The notes under the pieces are model-generated. The model was given only the letters and a program-made list of their open reading frames with translations, did not search any database and was not told the DNA's origin. From Kolteria novifilia (lineage in GTDB: Bacteria; Planctomycetota; Planctomycetia; Kolteriales; Kolteriaceae): DNA of 64,000 nucleotides. Positions within the stretch are counted from its first letter, which is position 1. Every line of letters starts with the position of its first letter. The DNA is taken from positions 1,302,001 through 1,366,000 of the forward strand of contig CP036279.1 in NCBI GenBank assembly GCA_007748055.1, written 5' to 3'. This document shows positions 8,544 through 16,783 of the stretch, one piece after another. The position numbers and the translations under genes were made by a program.

Positions 8544-8862
8544 TCGCAACCCTCGGGCGCCCGAGGTCAAGAAGGGCCCCGCGCTCGAGCCGCATCAAGT
8601 GCTCGTGCGTCCGATTATCACCGAAAAGGGTACTCACCTGGTCGAACGCCGCAACACGTACGCGTTCGAGGTGCATCCGCTCGCCGACAAAGGGCAGATT
8701 CGCCAGGCGGTCGAGCAGCTCTTCTCGGTCTCGGTCACGAGTGTTCGGACCCAGAATCGGATTGGGAAGACCCGTCGATTCAAGGGGCGTAAGGGGCGGA
8801 CGGCGGGCTGGAAGAAGGCCTACGTCACGCTTTCGGATGCGGATCGGATCAGCATGTTCTAA
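8536..8862 (+). CDS. rplW: Ribosomal protein uL23
   Basis: The 108-residue product contains VLVRPIITEKGTHLVE, YAFEVHPLADKGQIRQAVE and a basic GKTRRFKGRKGRTAGWKKAYV segment. L23 forms part of the tunnel exit, where trigger factor docks (tig is in this window at 57430). A strong GGGAGGAGG at 8521-8529 fixes ATG 8536, inside the end of rplD. Confidence 0.95.
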   Translation: MASRNPRAPEVKKGPALEPHQVLVRPIITEKGTHLVERRNTYAFEVHPLADKGQIRQAVEQLFSVSVTSVRTQNRIGKTRRFKGRKGRTAGWKKAYVTLSDADRISMF

Positions 8863-8951
8863 GGTGCCGGGCGAACGTCGCCGCGGGCTGGGTGAGGGTT
8901 TCTTCGTCGCTCGGCGGGCGACGCTGTTGCCGGTAAGGGAGAGGTGTTCTC

Positions 8952-9815
8952 GTGGGAATTCGTCGCTACAAGGCTACAAGCCCCGGTCGACGGCACGGGA
9001 CGGTCAGTGATTTCGCGGAAATCACGGATCGCAAGAAGAAGCCGGAAAAATCGCTGTTGCGCCCGCTCCACAAGAAGGGTGGACGTAACAACCAGGGTGT
9101 GACGACGGTCAGGTTTCGTGGTGGTGGACACAAGCGTCGCTACCGCTTGATCGACTTCAAGCGTCGCAAGGATGATGTGGTCGGGACGGTTACTCATATC
9201 GAGTACGATCCCAACCGCAGTGCGAGAATCGCGTTGGTGCAGTACGCCGACGGCGAGAAGCGCTACATCCTGGCCCCGACCGGCCTCGTTGCCGGCATGA
9301 CGGTGCAGAGTGGAGAAAAGGTCGAGGCGAAGGTCGGTAACTCGATGCCCCTCTCTTCGATTCCGCTCGGCATGGAGATTCACGCGGTGGAGTTGGTTCC
9401 CGGAAAGGGGGCTCAACTCGGCCGCAGCGCGGGCACGGGCGTCGTCCTGAACGCTCGCGAGAAGGACTGGGCGCAAATCACGCTTCCCAGCGGCGAAGTT
9501 CGCCGTGTCAGCGCGAAGTGTCGGGCGACAATCGGTGCGGTCGGCAATGCCGAGCACATGAACATCAAGCTCGGCAAGGCTGGGCGGAAGCGTTGGCTCG
9601 GAAAGCGTCCGCACGTTCGCGGCGTTGCCCAGAACCCGGTTTGCCATCCGATGGGTGGTGGTGAAGGTCGCTCGTCGGGTGGTCGTCATCCCTGTAGCCC
9701 GACCGGCGTGCCGGCCAAGGGTGGCAACACGCGGAAACGTCGTAAGACGTCGAATCGCGCGATCATCCGCCGTCGCAAGACGGTGCGTTACGGGCAAAAG
9801 ATCTTGCCGCAGTAG
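8952..9815 (+). CDS. rplB: Ribosomal protein uL2
   Basis: The 287-residue product has the full L2 pattern: [36 protein letters not shown], and near the C terminus [20 protein letters not shown], which includes the conserved His region at the subunit interface. The start is GTG 8952, with AAGGGAGAGG at 8935-8944. It is full length for the family. Confidence 0.96.
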   Translation: MGIRRYKATSPGRRHGTVSDFAEITDRKKKPEKSLLRPLHKKGGRNNQGVTTVRFRGGGHKRRYRLIDFKRRKDDVVGTVTHIEYDPNRSARIALVQYADGEKRYILAPTGLVAGMTVQSGEKVEAKVGNSMPLSSIPLGMEIHAVELVPGKGAQLGRSAGTGVVLNAREKDWAQITLPSGEVRRVSAKCRATIGAVGNAEHMNIKLGKAGRKRWLGKRPHVRGVAQNPVCHPMGGGEGRSSGGRHPCSPTGVPAKGGNTRKRRKTSNRAIIRRRKTVRYGQKILPQ

Positions 9816-9939
9816 TGGCGAAAGGGCCCCCTCGCGAGTGGGTGGCCGTCGTGGAGAGGTGCCGGCGCGGTTATCGGAATCGGGCTGGCTGGAAAGCGAA
9901 AGATGCGGCACAAGATTTGGCGGGATTGGTTGGAAAACC

Positions 9940-10203
9940 ATGAGTAGATCACTAAAAAAAGGCCCTTACGTCGATCCCAAGCTCTTGCAGCGAGTACTCG
10001 CTCAGGGCGTGTCCGGTCGAGAGCCGATCAAGACCTGGCGGCGTGCCTGTACGATCGTTCCCGAGTTTGTGGGCCACACCTTCCTCGTTCACAACGGTCG
10101 CGCTCACATCAAAGTCTTCGTCACCGAAGACATGGTGGGGCACAAGTTGGGCGAGTTTGCTCCTACGAGAACCTTCAAGGGGCATTCAGGCGCTAGACGG
10201 TAA
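9940..10203 (+). CDS. rpsS: Ribosomal protein uS19
   Basis: The 87-residue product starts [16 protein letters not shown] and contains [20 protein letters not shown] and [15 protein letters not shown], diagnostic for S19, a 30S head protein. ATG 9940 gives the canonical start. A 124-bp spacer separates it from rplB, and a hairpin plus an initiator tRNA gene separate it from rplV. Confidence 0.95.
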   Translation: MSRSLKKGPYVDPKLLQRVLAQGVSGREPIKTWRRACTIVPEFVGHTFLVHNGRAHIKVFVTEDMVGHKLGEFAPTRTFKGHSGARR

Positions 10204-10218
10204 AGAATCAATTGCGAG

Positions 10219-10244
10219 GCGGCGGTCGTCACTTCGGCCGTCGC
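10219..10244 (+). terminator. Hairpin between rpsS and the tRNA gene
   Basis: GCGGCGGTC (10219-10227) pairs with GGCCGTCGC (10236-10244), a 9-bp stem with two G-U pairs and an 8-nt loop, followed by TGTTTCATTC. It could weaken transcription into the tRNA/rplV part or be a cleavage site that frees the tRNA 5' side. Sequence alone does not decide. Confidence 0.35.
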
Positions 10245-10275
10245 TGTTTCATTCATTGGGAAGCAAGGAAACAAT

Positions 10276-10348
10276 CCCGGCGTGGAGCAGTGGTTAGCTC
10301 GCCAGGCTCATAACCTGGAGGTCGCAGGTTCGAATCCTGCCGCCGGAA
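10276..10348 (+). tRNA. Initiator tRNA-fMet(CAT)
   Basis: The 73-nt sequence folds as a cloverleaf: acceptor CCCGGCG/CGCCGGA, D-stem GAGC/GCTC, anticodon stem CCAGG/CCTGG around CTCATAA, and T-stem GCAGG/CCTGC around TTCGAAT. The first acceptor pair is the C1-A72 mismatch and the D-stem has A11-U24; both are known hallmarks of bacterial initiator tRNA. The anticodon stem has only two of the usual three G-C pairs next to the loop (29-41 is A-T). CCA is not encoded. It lies on the coding strand inside the S10 operon, 72 bp after rpsS and 21 bp before rplV. Confidence 0.93.
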
Positions 10349-10369
10349 TTTCGAGGCAATGGTGGAATT

Positions 10370-10702
10370 ATGGCGTATCGGGCTAGTCATCGTTTTGCTG
10401 ACATCGCGCCGACCAAGGTGCGTCCGGTCGCTGATTTGATTCGCCATCAGCCCGTGTACCAGGCGCTCGACACGTTGCGGTTCATGCCGAATCGTGGCGC
10501 CCGGATGTTGGAGAAGGTGCTCAAGAGTGCCCTGGCGAACGCCGAGGATGGCGGGGCCCGGGGGCTTGAGGAGATGGTGGTCGTCGACGCTCATGTCGAC
10601 GAGGGACCGCGAATGAAGCGGATTCGTCCGCGGGCTCGTGGCTCGGCCTTTGGGATCCTCAAGCGGATGTCACACATTCACGTGGCGATCGACGCTCGCT
10701 GA
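10370..10702 (+). CDS. rplV: Ribosomal protein uL22
   Basis: The 110-residue product shows APTKVRPVADLIR, KVLKSALANAE and a C-terminal hairpin segment RIRPRARGSAFGILKRMSHI, which extends into the exit tunnel. ATG 10370 has GGTGGA a few bases upstream. It follows the initiator tRNA gene directly, so any transcript from rpsS into rplV must carry that tRNA. Confidence 0.95.
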   Translation: MAYRASHRFADIAPTKVRPVADLIRHQPVYQALDTLRFMPNRGARMLEKVLKSALANAEDGGARGLEEMVVVDAHVDEGPRMKRIRPRARGSAFGILKRMSHIHVAIDAR

Positions 10703-10728
10703 TTCCGAACAAATTCAGGATAAGCACT

Positions 10729-11427
10729 ATGGGTCAGAAGGTAAGGCCGACCGGCTTTCGTATTGGCATCTTCGAGGACTGGTCTTCTCGTTGGTACGCC
10801 GGCAAGGCAGATTTCGCCGACTTACTTGTCGAGGACCAAAAGGTCCGTCGATTCGTCAAGGAGCGGTACGGCAAAGCGGGAATTCCTCGGATTGAGATCG
10901 AGCGGACGCGGGACGAGGTGAAGGTCATTCTTCACACCGCGCGTCCGGGTATTATCATCGGTCGGAAAGGCACCGAGGTAGAGCGGCTTCAGAATGAACT
11001 TCAGGAGCTGACCGGGCGGCGGATCAACATCAAAATTCTTGAGTTGAGCCGGCCGGAGATTGATGCCCAGTTGGTCGCGGAAGATATCGCGGAGCAACTC
11101 GAGCGACGCTCGAGTTTCCGTCGCACGATGAAGCGGGCGATGGACGCGGTGATGGACGCGGGCGGCAAAGGGGTGAAGATTAATTTGGCCGGTCGACTTG
11201 GCGGGGCGGAAATGGCTCGCCGGGAGACAGTGCTGAAGGGCTCGGTGCCGCTGGCGACGCTGAGGGCCAAGATCAGCTACGGCTTCACGGAGGCCAAGAC
11301 GCCGCAGGGCCATATCGGCATCAAGGTCTGGATCAACCAGGGCTTTTACGACGTGGAGAGCGGCGATGCCTCTGATGCCCAAGCGGGTGAAGTACCGCAA
11401 AAGTCAAAGAGGAAGAGTAAAAGGTAA
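10729..11427 (+). CDS. rpsC: Ribosomal protein uS3
   Basis: The 232-residue product begins MGQKVRPTGFRIGIFEDW and contains the KH-domain loop PGIIIGRKGTEVERL and the C-terminal GVKINLAGRLGGAEMARRE. S3 forms part of the mRNA entry site. AGGA lies 8 nt before ATG 10729. Its last 20 codons (tail ending [10 protein letters not shown]) overlap the start of rplP in another frame by 62 bp. Confidence 0.95.
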   Translation: MGQKVRPTGFRIGIFEDWSSRWYAGKADFADLLVEDQKVRRFVKERYGKAGIPRIEIERTRDEVKVILHTARPGIIIGRKGTEVERLQNELQELTGRRINIKILELSRPEIDAQLVAEDIAEQLERRSSFRRTMKRAMDAVMDAGGKGVKINLAGRLGGAEMARRETVLKGSVPLATLRAKISYGFTEAKTPQGHIGIKVWINQGFYDVESGDASDAQAGEVPQKSKRKSKR

Positions 11428-11785
11428 TGCTCAGCGCGGCAACACGGTCTGCTTCGGCGACTGGGGTCTGCAAGCGCTCGAGCCGGCTTGGCTGAGTGCG
11501 GCGAATATCGAGGCAGGACGTATCTCCTGCTCGAAGTTCGTCCGTGGCGAAGGCAAGCTCTACATTCGAGTCTTCCCGCACAAGTCGATCACCTCGATTC
11601 CCTTGGAAACCCGAATGGGTAAGGGTAAGGGTGAGCCCGACTTCTGGGCGGCGGTGATTCGGCCGGGGCAAATCATCTACGAGGTTGCCGGCTTGCCGAA
11701 AGAGGCGGCGATGGAGTGCTTCCATCGGGTCGCGCACAAGATGCCGTTCAAGTGTCGGATGATCGGACGGCGCCAGACATTCTAG
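11366..11785 (+). CDS. rplP: Ribosomal protein uL16
   Basis: The 139-residue product starts [17 protein letters not shown] and contains [22 protein letters not shown], the L16 signature that binds near the A site. ATG 11366 has GGAGAG about 6 nt upstream; ATG 11375 is the other option. Either way the conserved N terminus is encoded inside the rpsC reading frame, so the overlap is real and not a start error. Confidence 0.94.
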   Translation: MPLMPKRVKYRKSQRGRVKGNAQRGNTVCFGDWGLQALEPAWLSAANIEAGRISCSKFVRGEGKLYIRVFPHKSITSIPLETRMGKGKGEPDFWAAVIRPGQIIYEVAGLPKEAAMECFHRVAHKMPFKCRMIGRRQTF

Positions 11786-11813
11786 GGTGACGAGCGGAGT
11801 TGGAGTCGACGCG

Positions 11814-12047
11814 ATGAAAGCGTACGAGATCAGGCAGATGAGCGACGAGCAGCTCGCGGATAGTCTTCGCGACATCTGTCAGCAGCAGTTTCAGCTCCGG
11901 TTTCAGGCGACGACGGAGAAGCTTGAGTCGCCAATGGAAATCAAGAAGCTTCGGCGTGATATCGCTCGAATCAAGACCATTCAACGCGAACGCGAGTTGA
12001 ATGCGAGCAGTGAAGCGAGTGTCGAGGCCGGGGGCGAGGAACAGTAA
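11814..12047 (+). CDS. rpmC: Ribosomal protein uL29
   Basis: The 77-residue product has the L29 helical hairpin: MKAYEIRQMSDEQLAD, FQLRFQATTEKLESP and IKKLRRDIARIKTIQRER. An acidic tail ends the protein. L29 lies beside L23 at the tunnel exit. ATG 11814 is chosen for homology. Its stop overlaps the rpsQ start (TAATG). Confidence 0.93.
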   Translation: MKAYEIRQMSDEQLADSLRDICQQQFQLRFQATTEKLESPMEIKKLRRDIARIKTIQRERELNASSEASVEAGGEEQ

Positions 12048-12370
12048 TGCAGGCTGCCGAACGTAAACTACGTAAGACGCTCGTGGGTCAAGTCACCAGC
12101 GCCAAGATGGACAAGACCCGACGCGTGGAAGTGTTGCGCCTGGCCAAGCACCCCAAGTACGGCAAGTTTCTCCGCCGTCGAACGGTGTGCCACGTGCACG
12201 ATGAAAAGAATGCGTCGCAAGAGGGTGATCGCGTCGAGATCATGGAGACGCGTCCCCTGTCGAAGACGAAGCGGTGGCGGTTGGTGCGAGTGGTCTCGTC
12301 GGTGGACGAGGGGCTCGAGTCGGTCGCGACAGACGATAGCGGTGCGGACGAAGGCAGCGCGGATAGTTAG
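12047..12370 (+). CDS. rpsQ: Ribosomal protein uS17
   Basis: The product has 107 residues, longer than the usual 85-90 because of an acidic tail of about 25 residues. The core KTLVGQVTSAKMDKTRRVEV, YGKFLRRRTVCHVHDE and GDRVEIMETRPLSKTKRW is typical of S17, which binds 16S rRNA. Translation is probably coupled to rpmC by the one-base overlap. Confidence 0.94.
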   Translation: MQAAERKLRKTLVGQVTSAKMDKTRRVEVLRLAKHPKYGKFLRRRTVCHVHDEKNASQEGDRVEIMETRPLSKTKRWRLVRVVSSVDEGLESVATDDSGADEGSADS

Positions 12371-12452
12371 CGCTCGATCGGCGAAGCGGCCGCTTGGGGT
12401 GGTTTCCCGGTGGCGATAGGCGGGTTCGTCGGTCCAAAAGGATACGGGCGTC

Positions 12453-12821
12453 ATGATTCAGCAAGAAACATTCCTGGACGTCGCCGACAATACCGGCGCG
12501 AAGCAGGTCAAGTGCATCAAGGTGCTTGGCGGCTCGCGACGACGGTATGCCGGAATCGGTGACGTGATTGTCGCCAGCGTCCGCAAGGCGCTGCCGGGCA
12601 GCGATGTCAAAGTCGGCGATGTCATCAAGGGTGTCGTCGTGCGGACGCGGCAAGCGACGCGTCGGGCCGATGGCAGCTACGTTCGGTTCGACAAGAACGC
12701 CGTGGTCATCATCGACAATGATCGCAATCCCAAGGGGACGCGTATCTTCGGGGCGGTGGCACGTGAGCTTCGCGACTTGAAGTTCAGCAAGATCATTAGC
12801 TTGGCTCCGGAGGTGGTCTGA
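12453..12821 (+). CDS. rplN: Ribosomal protein uL14
   Basis: The 122-residue product matches L14 throughout: [53 protein letters not shown] and VARELRD. L14 forms an intersubunit bridge. AAAGGA lies 10 nt before ATG 12453. Its stop overlaps rplX (TGATG). This is the first gene of the spc part of the cluster, 82 bp after rpsQ. Confidence 0.96.
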   Translation: MIQQETFLDVADNTGAKQVKCIKVLGGSRRRYAGIGDVIVASVRKALPGSDVKVGDVIKGVVVRTRQATRRADGSYVRFDKNAVVIIDNDRNPKGTRIFGAVARELRDLKFSKIISLAPEVV

Positions 12822-13216
12822 TGAAGATTCGTCGTGGCGACATGGTTGAAGTGATTGCCGGCGGCGACACGCGCTCGGGACAACGCGTCACCGGACGCGT
12901 CCTGCGGGTCATTCCGGAAGAGAACAAGGTCGTGGTCGAGGGCATCAACAAGGTCCTCAAGCACGTGCGGCGCAGCCAGCAGAACCCGCGCGGCGGACGG
13001 CTCTCGGTCGAGATGCCGATCAATGCGTCCAACGTGATGTACTACAACCCCGAGCTGGGTCGTGGCGTCCGCACCGGAGTGCGGGTCAACGAGCGGGGCG
13101 ATAAGGTGTTGTTTTGCCGTTCGTCGGGAAAAGAGCTGCGGGTCTTGCGCCCGGCGGAGCTCATGAACCGGGTGAAGGGCGAGAAGAAACAAGCTGGCTC
13201 CGAGGGAGAGGCGTAA
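12821..13216 (+). CDS. rplX: Ribosomal protein uL24
   Basis: The 131-residue product contains an N-terminal KOW motif (RRGDMVEVIAGGDTRSGQRVTGRVLRV) and INKVLKHVRRSQQNPRGG; L24 initiates 50S assembly. It is longer than the usual 100-105 residues, with a Lys/Glu-rich tail. The start overlaps the rplN stop by one base. Confidence 0.93.
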   Translation: MKIRRGDMVEVIAGGDTRSGQRVTGRVLRVIPEENKVVVEGINKVLKHVRRSQQNPRGGRLSVEMPINASNVMYYNPELGRGVRTGVRVNERGDKVLFCRSSGKELRVLRPAELMNRVKGEKKQAGSEGEA

Positions 13217-13219
13217 GCG

Positions 13220-13771
13220 ATGGTCACGCGGCTTATTGACCGCTACGAGAACGAGCTCCTCCCCCGTCTTCAAGAGAAGACCGGTCGGAAGAACCGATTG
13301 GCGCTGCCTCGGCTGTCGAAGGTGGTGATCAGCATGGGGATGGGCCGCGCGGCGACTCAGGGCGAGAAGTCCCGGATGGAAGAGGCGATCAAGCATCTGA
13401 CCTTGATCTCCGGGCAGATGCCGATTGTCACCGTCGCCCGGAAGTCGGTCGCCGGATTTCGGCTCCGCGAGGGAATGAAGGTCGGCTTGAAGGTGACGCT
13501 TCGCGGCCGGCGGATGTACGAGTTTATCGATCGGTTGATCAACGTGGCGCTGCCGCGGGTGCGTGACTTCCGCGGGATCAGCACGAAGAGCTTTGACGGT
13601 CACGGCAACTACAGCATGGGCCTGACCGAGCAAACGATCTTCCCCGAGATCAACCTCGATCACCTGCAGTTCACGCAGGGAATGAACATCAACTTCGTCA
13701 TCGACAACGCGTCGGATGACGAGGCACTCGAATTGTTGCGTGGGCTGGGAATGCCCTTTCGGGAAAACTGA
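13220..13771 (+). CDS. rplE: Ribosomal protein uL5
   Basis: The 183-residue product shows LSKVVISMGMGRA, KSVAGFRLREGMKVGLKVTLRG and YSMGLTEQTIFPEI, typical of L5, which binds 5S rRNA. A purine-rich GAGGGAGAGG precedes ATG 13220 by a few bases, and the gene follows rplX after 3 bp. Confidence 0.95.
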   Translation: MVTRLIDRYENELLPRLQEKTGRKNRLALPRLSKVVISMGMGRAATQGEKSRMEEAIKHLTLISGQMPIVTVARKSVAGFRLREGMKVGLKVTLRGRRMYEFIDRLINVALPRVRDFRGISTKSFDGHGNYSMGLTEQTIFPEINLDHLQFTQGMNINFVIDNASDDEALELLRGLGMPFREN

Positions 13772-13787
13772 CGGGAGATAGTCGGGT

Positions 13788-13973
13788 ATGGCCAGCACGT
13801 CAAAGATCGTTAAGTCAAAGAGGCCGCCGAAGTTTTCGACGCGGCTCAATCGGCGTTGCCGGTTGTGCGGGCGTCCGCGGGCGGTTTATCGGAAGTTCGG
13901 CATTTGTCGGATCTGCTTCCGTGACCTGGCGAGCGATGGGCTGATCCCCGGCGTCAAGAAAGCGAGTTGGTGA
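13788..13973 (+). CDS. rpsN: Ribosomal protein uS14, zinc-binding short form
   Basis: The 61-residue product contains [20 protein letters not shown], the two CxxC pairs of the short zinc-containing S14 type, rather than the long Cys-free type. S14 sits in the 30S head. Bacteria often swap between the two forms under zinc limitation; no second copy is in this window. Confidence 0.95.
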   Translation: MASTSKIVKSKRPPKFSTRLNRRCRLCGRPRAVYRKFGICRICFRDLASDGLIPGVKKASW

Positions 13974-13980
13974 TAGCGCC

Positions 13981-14376
13981 ATGATGACCGATCCGATCGC
14001 CGACATGTTGACTCGTATCCGCAATGCCGTTCGTAACGAAGCGGTTGCGGTCGATGTCCCTTACTCGAAGATGAAGCACGAGATCTGCAAGGTCTTCGTC
14101 GAGGAAGGGTATGTCGTCAAGTTCGAGATTATCGAGCGGGAGCCCCAGGGCATCCTGCGGCTGCAATTGCGTTATGGCCTTGATGGCGAGCACGTGATTC
14201 AGTCGATCCGCCGAATCAGCAACCCAGGCCGGCGGATCTACCGCGGTTCAAAGGAGTTGCGCCCGATTCTCGGCGGTCTTGGAATCACGGTGTTGAGTAC
14301 CAGCCATGGAATCATGAGCGACCGACAGGCACGCGTTCGCAATGTCGGCGGCGAGGTTCTCTGCGAGGTCTACTGA
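13981..14376 (+). CDS. rpsH: Ribosomal protein uS8
   Basis: The 131-residue product begins MMTDPIADMLTRIRNAVR and contains SNPGRRIYRGSKELR and GITVLSTSHGIMSDRQAR, diagnostic for S8. In other bacteria S8 represses the spc operon. Two adjacent ATGs (13981, 13984) could start it. It follows rpsN by 7 bp. Confidence 0.95.
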   Translation: MMTDPIADMLTRIRNAVRNEAVAVDVPYSKMKHEICKVFVEEGYVVKFEIIEREPQGILRLQLRYGLDGEHVIQSIRRISNPGRRIYRGSKELRPILGGLGITVLSTSHGIMSDRQARVRNVGGEVLCEVY

Positions 14377-14446
14377 GTGGGGCGGTGGCCCTCAAACAAG
14401 ACAAGTCCCGTGATTGCCTCTGGGCGTGCGGGTTAGGGTAACGACG

Positions 14447-14992
14447 ATGTCGCGACTAGGAAAAAAGCCGGTAGCCGTCCCGTCGGGCGTGAAGGTGTCG
14501 ATCGCCGGATCGAATGTCTCGGTCGAAGGACCGAAAGGCAAGCTCGATCTCGAGGTTCGTGACGCCATCACGGTGAAGGAAGAGGGCGGCCATCTCATCT
14601 GTGATCGAGAAGGCAATGAGCGGTCGGCGCGTGCGTTGCACGGGCTCTACCGCAGTCTACTCTCGAACATGGTCGAGGGGGTGACGAAGGGCTTCGAGAA
14701 GAAGCTGCAGATCGTCGGCGTCGGCTACACGGCGACGCTCGAGGGCACGCATCTCGCGTTGAACGTTGGCTACTGCAACACGGTGAAGGTGCCCGTTCCC
14801 GAGGATGTGACGGTGAACCTGCCGGACGCGACCCACATCGTGGTGTCGGGACCGAACAAGCAGTCGGTGGGTCAGTTCGCGGCGAACGTTCGCAAGGTTC
14901 GCAAGCCGGAGCCCTACAAGGGTACCGGGATTCGCTACGAAGACGAACAAGTGCGTCGCAAGGCCGGTAAGGCCTTCGGCAGTGGCGGCTAG
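14447..14992 (+). CDS. rplF: Ribosomal protein uL6
   Basis: The 181-residue product starts MSRLGKKPVAVPSGVKV and contains GLYRSLLSNMVEGVTKGFEK, VGYTATLEGTHLALNVGY and KPEPYKGTGIRYEDE. L6 lies near the GTPase-associated centre. ATG 14447 is chosen by homology; the frame is open a further 33 bp upstream. Confidence 0.95.
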   Translation: MSRLGKKPVAVPSGVKVSIAGSNVSVEGPKGKLDLEVRDAITVKEEGGHLICDREGNERSARALHGLYRSLLSNMVEGVTKGFEKKLQIVGVGYTATLEGTHLALNVGYCNTVKVPVPEDVTVNLPDATHIVVSGPNKQSVGQFAANVRKVRKPEPYKGTGIRYEDEQVRRKAGKAFGSGG

Positions 14993-15004
14993 GATTAGAG
15001 AACC

Positions 15005-15373
15005 ATGGTTCAACGCGCAACGATCAATGAGCAACGGGCCCGCCGCAAGGGTCATGTCCGTCGGATCATTCGGGGCACGTCGGCGCGTCCGCGTCTGACG
15101 GTGCATCGTAGCTTGCGTCATATCTCGGCGCAGGTGATCGACGACGAGAAGGGGCTGACGCTGGCGGCCGCGTCGACGCAGCAGAAGGACGTCGCCGAGG
15201 GATTGGACTCGACGGCGGACAAGGCGGCGGCGGCGAAAGTCGGCAAGCTCGTCGCCGAGCGAGCCAAGTCCGCGGGAGTCGAGGCGGTCTGCTTCGATCG
15301 CGGGCACTGCAAGTATCATGGTCGCGTTGCCGCCTTGGCGGATGCGGCTCGGGAAAGCGGATTGTCGTTTTAG
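15005..15373 (+). CDS. rplR: Ribosomal protein uL18
   Basis: The 122-residue product has the basic N terminus and the L18 core: [37 protein letters not shown] and [23 protein letters not shown]18 binds 5S rRNA with L5. It follows rplF after 12 bp. Confidence 0.95.
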   Translation: MVQRATINEQRARRKGHVRRIIRGTSARPRLTVHRSLRHISAQVIDDEKGLTLAAASTQQKDVAEGLDSTADKAAAAKVGKLVAERAKSAGVEAVCFDRGHCKYHGRVAALADAARESGLSF

Positions 15374-15445
15374 TCCGCTGAGGAAAGAGGAATCAACCGC
15401 GCGTGGGCCGAGAGATGCCCGGGCGTGGGATGAGGCGAGGCGATC

Positions 15446-15964
15446 GTGGCACAAGAACGACGAGGTCGAGGCGGACGCGGCGGAGACGGCCGCAACAAGG
15501 ATTCCGACGCCTTCGAATCGGTGGTGCAGATCAAGCGCTGTGCCGCGGTGGTCAAGGGCGGCCGGCGTTTCAGCTTCAACGCGCTAGTCGTCGTTGGGGA
15601 TCGCAAGGGAAAAGTCGCCTTTGGCTACGGCAAGGCGAAGGAAGTTCCCCCGGCGGTCGAGAAGGCGGTCAAGAGCGCCCACAAGGCGCTCGCGAAGATC
15701 CCGCTTCGCGGCAAGACGATCCCTCACAAGATCATCGGCCGCTACGGCGCGGCTCGGGTCATCATGCTTCCCGCCGCTCCTGGTACGGGCGTCATCGCCG
15801 GTCGGGGTGTTCGGGATGTGATGGTGGCTTGTGGAGTTACCGATGTACTGACCAAGTGCATGGGATCCACCAACCCGGTCAATGTGGTCAAGGCGACCAT
15901 CAACGGGCTCAAGCAGATGCGGACCCGCGATGAAGTTGCCGAACTGAGGGGAGTGACCCTCTAA
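15446..15964 (+). CDS. rpsE: Ribosomal protein uS5
   Basis: The 172-residue product has VVQIKRCAAVVKGGRRFSFN, VVVGDRKGKVAFGYGKA and GARVIMLPAAPGTGVIAG, the S5 signature. A Gly/Arg-rich N terminus precedes it. GTG 15446 has GAGGCGAGG at 15432-15440. Its stop overlaps the rplO start (TAATG), so the usual rpmD gene between them is absent. Confidence 0.95.
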   Translation: MAQERRGRGGRGGDGRNKDSDAFESVVQIKRCAAVVKGGRRFSFNALVVVGDRKGKVAFGYGKAKEVPPAVEKAVKSAHKALAKIPLRGKTIPHKIIGRYGAARVIMLPAAPGTGVIAGRGVRDVMVACGVTDVLTKCMGSTNPVNVVKATINGLKQMRTRDEVAELRGVTL

Positions 15965-16473
15965 TGGATTTGAAAGCGGTCCACGAAGGCATCCAGAAGT
16001 TCAAGCGCCGAAAGCGAATCGGTCGCGGCCCCGGTAGTAAGAAGGGCCGCACCGCGACCAAAGGTAACAAAGGTCAGTACTCGCGTTCCGGCGACAATCC
16101 CTCCCTCCTCAAAGAGGGTGGGCAGATGCCTCTCTATCGTCGTCTGCCGAAACGGGGCTTCAACAACAAGTGGAAGCTCGTTTTCGCGGTCGTCAATGTC
16201 GTCGATCTGGAGAACTTCGAGGAAGGCGAGATCGTCTCCCTTGAGGCCCTCACCGAGTCTGGGTTGACGAAGCGTCCCCACGACCGGGTGAAGATTCTCG
16301 GTGACGGTGAGTTGGCCAAGAGGCTTGAGGTGCACGCCCACAGCTTCAGCAAGAGTGCCAAGGAAAAGATCGAGAAGGCCGGCGGCACCTGTGTCGTGGT
16401 CGAAGGTCCGCACTCGGGTCCGAAGATTCGCAACAAGATGCGGCCCAGAAAGCCCAAGAACGCGGAAGCGTAA
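15964..16473 (+). CDS. rplO: Ribosomal protein uL15
   Basis: The 169-residue product contains KRIGRGPGSKKGRTATKGNKGQ, EGGQMPLYRRLPKRGFNN and KRLEVHAHSFSKSAKEKIE. It is somewhat longer than the usual 145-150 residues, with a basic C-terminal extension. L15 is a late assembly protein of the 50S subunit. The next 310 bp, up to secY, hold no gene I can support, only a candidate promoter. Confidence 0.94.
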   Translation: MDLKAVHEGIQKFKRRKRIGRGPGSKKGRTATKGNKGQYSRSGDNPSLLKEGGQMPLYRRLPKRGFNNKWKLVFAVVNVVDLENFEEGEIVSLEALTESGLTKRPHDRVKILGDGELAKRLEVHAHSFSKSAKEKIEKAGGTCVVVEGPHSGPKIRNKMRPRKPKNAEA

Positions 16474-16696
16474 TCCTATGGAGTCGAAGACGAAGGGAAC
16501 TCGTCCTCTTACTCCCCACCACCTCTCTCATGCACGGCCTGACGGCGCGATCGAGCGAGCGTCGGGCCGGGTCATCGTCGGCTTGCCTTCGATTCAACTT
16601 CCGTTCATAGGTAGCGATAGCGGCGACGGGGTGACCGAGTTGACTGGGTTCAACGAGGTCAGTCCGTTTGGTCGTGCGCGGCGGACGAAACGCCGC

Positions 16697-16725
16697 TTGA
16701 CAAGCTTTCTTACCTTATCCAAGAT
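16697..16725 (+). promoter_or_regulatory. Candidate sigma-70 promoter for secY-map
   Basis: A perfect TTGACA (16697-16702) is followed after 17 bp by CAAGAT (16720-16725), 58 bp before the secY start. The -10 is poor (three of six). Together with the 310-bp gap after rplO this suggests secY may be expressed separately from the spc operon. Confidence 0.35.
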
Positions 16726-16783
16726 GCCTGCAGCCATGGACTTGGCACGCCCGAGACAGTAGGGCCAGCCGAAGGACTCTTTG

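Noticed and set aside
12677-13849. Minus-strand frame of 390 codons across rplN-rplX-rplE
   Set aside because: Three certain ribosomal genes occupy the other strand.
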